From Apium graveolens (Eukaryota; Streptophyta; Magnoliopsida; Apiales; Apiaceae): a stretch of DNA of 64,000 nt. Below the pieces are notes generated by a model. It saw only the letters and a list, made by a program, of their open reading frames with translations. It did no database searches and was not told the DNA's origin. A program made the translations under genes and the position numbers. The stretch is taken from assembly GCF_009905375.1 (NCBI RefSeq), contig NC_133657.1, forward strand, positions 66,559,233 to 66,623,232, written 5' to 3'. Positions 60,208 through 64,000 of this stretch are shown here, one piece after another (within the stretch, counting starts at the first letter, position 1; each line of letters opens with the position of its first letter).

Positions 60208-63200
60208 TGTAACGCCCCCAAATCCGGGGTCAGAGGATTTGGTCGTCACTATGAAACCTCAATCCAACTTAACCTGTTAAATCAATAAATAAATGCCAGC
60301 GGAAGATATTTAACATAAATGACCCCATCTAATCCAAGATCTTTTAAGGTTACAGTTCTAGAAACAAGATATCCAAATTCCACAAATAAATTTTTCGCTT
60401 TCTTTTAAAACTCTTTTCAATAATTCTCAATATCCAAACTTAACCCGCTAGTATAACTTCGAAATGAAGTATACTAGGCCCAACTATAAAATACACAACT
60501 ATAATATAATATAATATAATATAAACAACTTTACACAATAAAACTTACACTAGCCTGCAACCCTGGATCAACCACCTTCCAAAAGCTTCTTCTTTGCTTC
60601 CTTGAATTACGCAGCTAAACAGCGCAAGCTAATCCTCACTGGAGGTTAAATTTAAAAACAGTCAAGTATGAGCGGAAGAAATGCTCAGCAAGATCATTAT
60701 AGCATATATAAGGTCGTTTTGATATAAAACCGACATCTGCATTAGAGCAGAATATTTAAAATCATAGTTGCTGAATCATAAAATTTTAGTTGAGGAACCC
60801 CATAATTGATTCCTTAATTGTATTCAAAACCATTTTAATATTTTTGAGCGAAATGCTTCAGCAATACTTTGAATCTTGACGAGAATAAAACTCATAAAAC
60901 AGTGTTTACAGAAATATCGTAAACCACCATAACATGAAACAATGATTATGGATTGAATCATAAACTTTATTCAAAACCGAACTCTTCAAATTAATACTTA
61001 TTTTGCTGTCATATCAAATTAGATATCAATACGAACTTTGATGCTCACAACACCCATACTGAAGTCAACATCAATCATCTATACTAATACCACCTTTGAT
61101 ATTTAACAACAACGTAAGTATCAGCATAATTCAGAATCTGAATCAAAACTGCATTTCACCATTATTCCAAAACAGAAACAGTTGATAAATCATTTATGCT
61201 ATGATTATCAAAACAATAAAGAATTTTAGATATCTATTTAGATTGGAACCAATTATGCACTATGATGTTTCTGATGATCAGTCACGAAACAACACCGGTA
61301 TCCCGTAGGCATACCGTAAATATAGGTACTACCCGTATCCCGAAGATATACGGTACCTATAGGGCGCCAGAAAAGGCATAACAAGCCTTGTAAGATATTA
61401 CACTTCCGTATAATAGCTCACGCTGGACCGGTGCCTCAGCCTCTTACGCAACCAGTAACCATCCAATCTTAAAACATTTTATTGAAAAAGGGGTCATAAT
61501 ATTCGACACCCGAAATAATTTTATTCCCCCAATTCTTGGGTAGGAATATTCGCAACCAAATCACTTTTCTCAAAATCCAAAACATTTATAAATCCGATAA
61601 TTGGATAAGTAAAAACACTTGCCTATTCTGAATATAGAATAGCGGATGAGTATTTGCACAAACAGAATTATTTAATTCAGCGATATGTAAAACATTTATC
61701 TATTCCGAACTGAGAATAGGGAAAGCAATACTTGCATGATAAGATTCAAAATAAATATCACTTGAGCAATAAGTGATGATAGGGATACTTGCCTTTGGGT
61801 TTTAGCAGTTAGTCACACTCGCAAAGACGCATCTATTCTGACATTCTGCCTCAAAACATCACCGTCTTTATTCAATTAATCATTTGGTCTGCTGCTCATG
61901 CAGTGCTGTAACCCAAGATTCCATACTATTCAACTCTACTCTTCACCCATTCCATCGGGTCCTGATCGACTTGAGAGATCCGCATCTATAATTAAAATAT
62001 AGAACTTTAATCGTCTAATCGATAATCACTCGACGAACTATGCGTCAAAAGCCTATTGTCTACCCATACGATAACCCACACATGAATATAACAGACAAAC
62101 ACAGGACTCTTGATCAACATATGCACATAATTCACATAGCATATAAGCACATAACTCATATATCACATAATTCATATCACATAAGACTCGGTTCATCCGA
62201 AGGGTCGACTCGGTACGTTTAAAACGGAAATCGGGTCAAAAATATGATTTATCGATCAAAAATCGACTCAGAATGATTCGTAAAACAGGCGACCTTTCGA
62301 AAGAAAAGAATCGAAAGTATTTTTAATAGAAGCAGAATATTTTTCTGAGTCTATACGCGTTCGTTTCGTATTAAACAGACGAACAATTGATTTATTATGA
62401 ATTTTTGAACATTTTTCGGAATAAAAACGGGTCTCTAAATCATTTTATAACAAAATAATAGTGCTCGAACACCCGAAAATAATTTTATAAGAATTATTGA
62501 GCCTGTAAAATAATTTAAAATAATATTTTAAAGCTCGAACTATTTTTTGGAATTTTTAAATCATAAGAAATAATTAACTCGAATTAAATAATCAATTAAA
62601 ATTCATTAACTAAATAATTTGAATTTATTTTTCGAATAATAATAAAAATAATAATCTTCAGAACTAAAAAAAATAATATTTTCTTGGAAATCGGACAACA
62701 CCTCCTCTATTTCTCGGACTGCCAGTCGATATCATATCGACACAACCAACAACAATCAACACAATAATTTATATTTACGTGTATAAACACTCCAGAAATG
62801 AATAACACGGCCACCTGAACCAAAACTCGGACCAAAAGTGACTTCTCCAATAATTTCTAAAAATTATGAAATAAATATATAAACACTAACATGCTATAAT
62901 ATACACAAGTACGAAAACGGAATTTCGGAATCGTTACCCAAAATAAATTTTGATCACTCCGAAGAGAATATCTGATGTCCGGAAAATATCTCCTGAAAAA
63001 TCCGAAATTAATAGCCATAGACATATACACGCTGAGATGCCATGTGGAGTTATCACCGCCTCCAAACTCTTTTTCTACACCCCGAAAATAAATTAAAACA
63101 GAAATATAACGGAAATATGCCCCGCAATTTTTCTTCTCAAAACCTTGCAATATATATACCTATGCGCAGGTATCGAAGCGCTGATCGTTTATATATATAA

Positions 63201-64000
63201 CAATTGAAATTTGGATGAACGGTTGAGAAGATATGAATTTTTGAAAATTAAAAGTATATAAAATTGGGAGAGAGAGAAGACAGAGGAGAGGGGACTGTTG
63301 TGTTTTGTAAAAGAAACGGGGAAGGGTGAAGAAATAGGGGGGTTTGTTATTCACGGGGTGGCAGGTGGGGGTGGTGGCCTCCTGCCACGTTTTCTTTTTT
63401 TTTTTACAGACCACAACAACATATCCTTATTTATACCTGAAAATTTTGTTTTGTCCCGCATTTCTTAACTTATCGAATAAACGCGCCGGTAAAAAAAATC
63501 AGAAAAATTACCAAACAAATTCTAAAATTCTCAGAATAATTAGAAAATAAGTAAAATAAAATTTTCATAATTTTTAAAATATTTTTGACTTGCGCTCTAT
63601 ACCCGCATTATACAATTTAATGAACCGAGCTGCACTTGAAACAATTTCAGAAAATCACGAAAATAGTCTTAAAATGTTACAAATATCCCGAAGTTTATAA
63701 AAACATAAATTTCGTAATTTTAAAACAATTTTTGAAACGCAATTTATACCCGCTTTTAGCAATTAAACGATTCAACGCGCGGGTAAAATTAATCCTAAAA
63801 ATTCCCAAAATAATTTTAAAATTCTCAGAGTATTCCAAACTTAAATAAATATGAGTTTCGTAATTTTTGAAGAATTTTGGAATTAAATACGGGTTTTACA
63901 AATAAATGCAATCAGAAAATCATACAAGGCTAAATAATTGATGAAATATTGATTTCTAAATTTTATAAAATCCCAAAAATAATTATTGTAATTATAAAGT
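60208..64000 (-). repeat. 5' LTR of the long-LTR element, cut by the window end
   Basis: Matches 54719 to about 58500 nearly base for base. Compared with the left copy it lacks 8 bases near 62310. Its outer end should fall about 450 bases beyond the window. Confidence 0.9.

Larger units (their letters stand above)
54719..64000 (-). mobile_element. Non-autonomous long-LTR retrotransposon (LARD-like), 5' end outside window
   Basis: Two direct copies of an LTR of about 4.25 kb (54719-58965, and 60208 to beyond 64000) flank 1242 bases without gag or pol. The orientation is minus: the PBS complement stands next to the right LTR and the polypurine tract next to the left one. LTR ends are TGCGATATCCCG and CGTTACA. 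The layout matches large retrotransposon derivatives (LARDs), though the internal region is much shorter than is typical. The PPT neighbourhood (ACCCCCCTTATAAGGA on the plus strand) resembles plant gypsy elements, which might supply the enzymes; that is inference. Confidence 0.85.

Overview
The window is plant nuclear DNA. Two ordinary spliced plant genes sit in an island of about 11 kb (29585-40320), and LTR retrotransposons nested in each other fill almost everything else. Plant-type introns, plant-specific gene families (a DUF707 protein and a plant TruB-type pseudouridine synthase) and plant transposon lineages (Sirevirus-like copia, Tat-like gypsy, a hAT-type MITE, a LINE and a probable SINE) point to a eudicot with a repeat-rich genome. 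An asterid is my guess; sequence alone does not settle it.

Left cluster (1-29584). The outermost element is a minus-strand Ty3/gypsy element of Tat type (21787-29584), with gag, protease, RT, two RNase H modules, integrase and a plus-strand, intron-containing antisense ORF downstream of pol. A plus-strand Sirevirus-like Ty1/copia element (copy A, 9578-21786) lies in its 3' part. Copy A is cut in gag by a second, minus-strand Sirevirus-like element (copy B, 1-9577). Copy B carries a 564-bp hAT-type MITE with an 8-bp target duplication. The left ends of the gypsy element, A and B all lie outside the window.

Gene island. A plus-strand DUF707 gene (30428-33607, 14 exons, 422 aa) and a minus-strand TruB-family gene (34350-40320, 9 exons, 527 aa) converge on a 742-bp intergenic stretch. 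About 125 bp upstream of the TruB start codon lie a probable tRNA-derived SINE and a degenerate LINE.

Right cluster (44097-64000). A non-Sirevirus copia element (D, LTR of 1.3 kb) is cut in gag by a third Sirevirus-like element (copy C, 46082-54718). Copy C is cut in its 3' ORF by a minus-strand element with LTRs of about 4.25 kb and only 1.24 kb of internal, apparently non-coding DNA. The window ends inside this element's 5' LTR.

Comparing copies A, B and C gives most of the interest. In all three, gag and pol share one reading frame but are separated by the same two stop codons, and pol has no upstream ATG. A 3' ORF of about 1250 codons follows a spacer of 1.5-2.8 kb. The spacer holds a small conserved ORF in A and B that C has lost. 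All three copies are defective: point stops, frameshifts, and in B an in-frame loss of most of integrase and all of RT.
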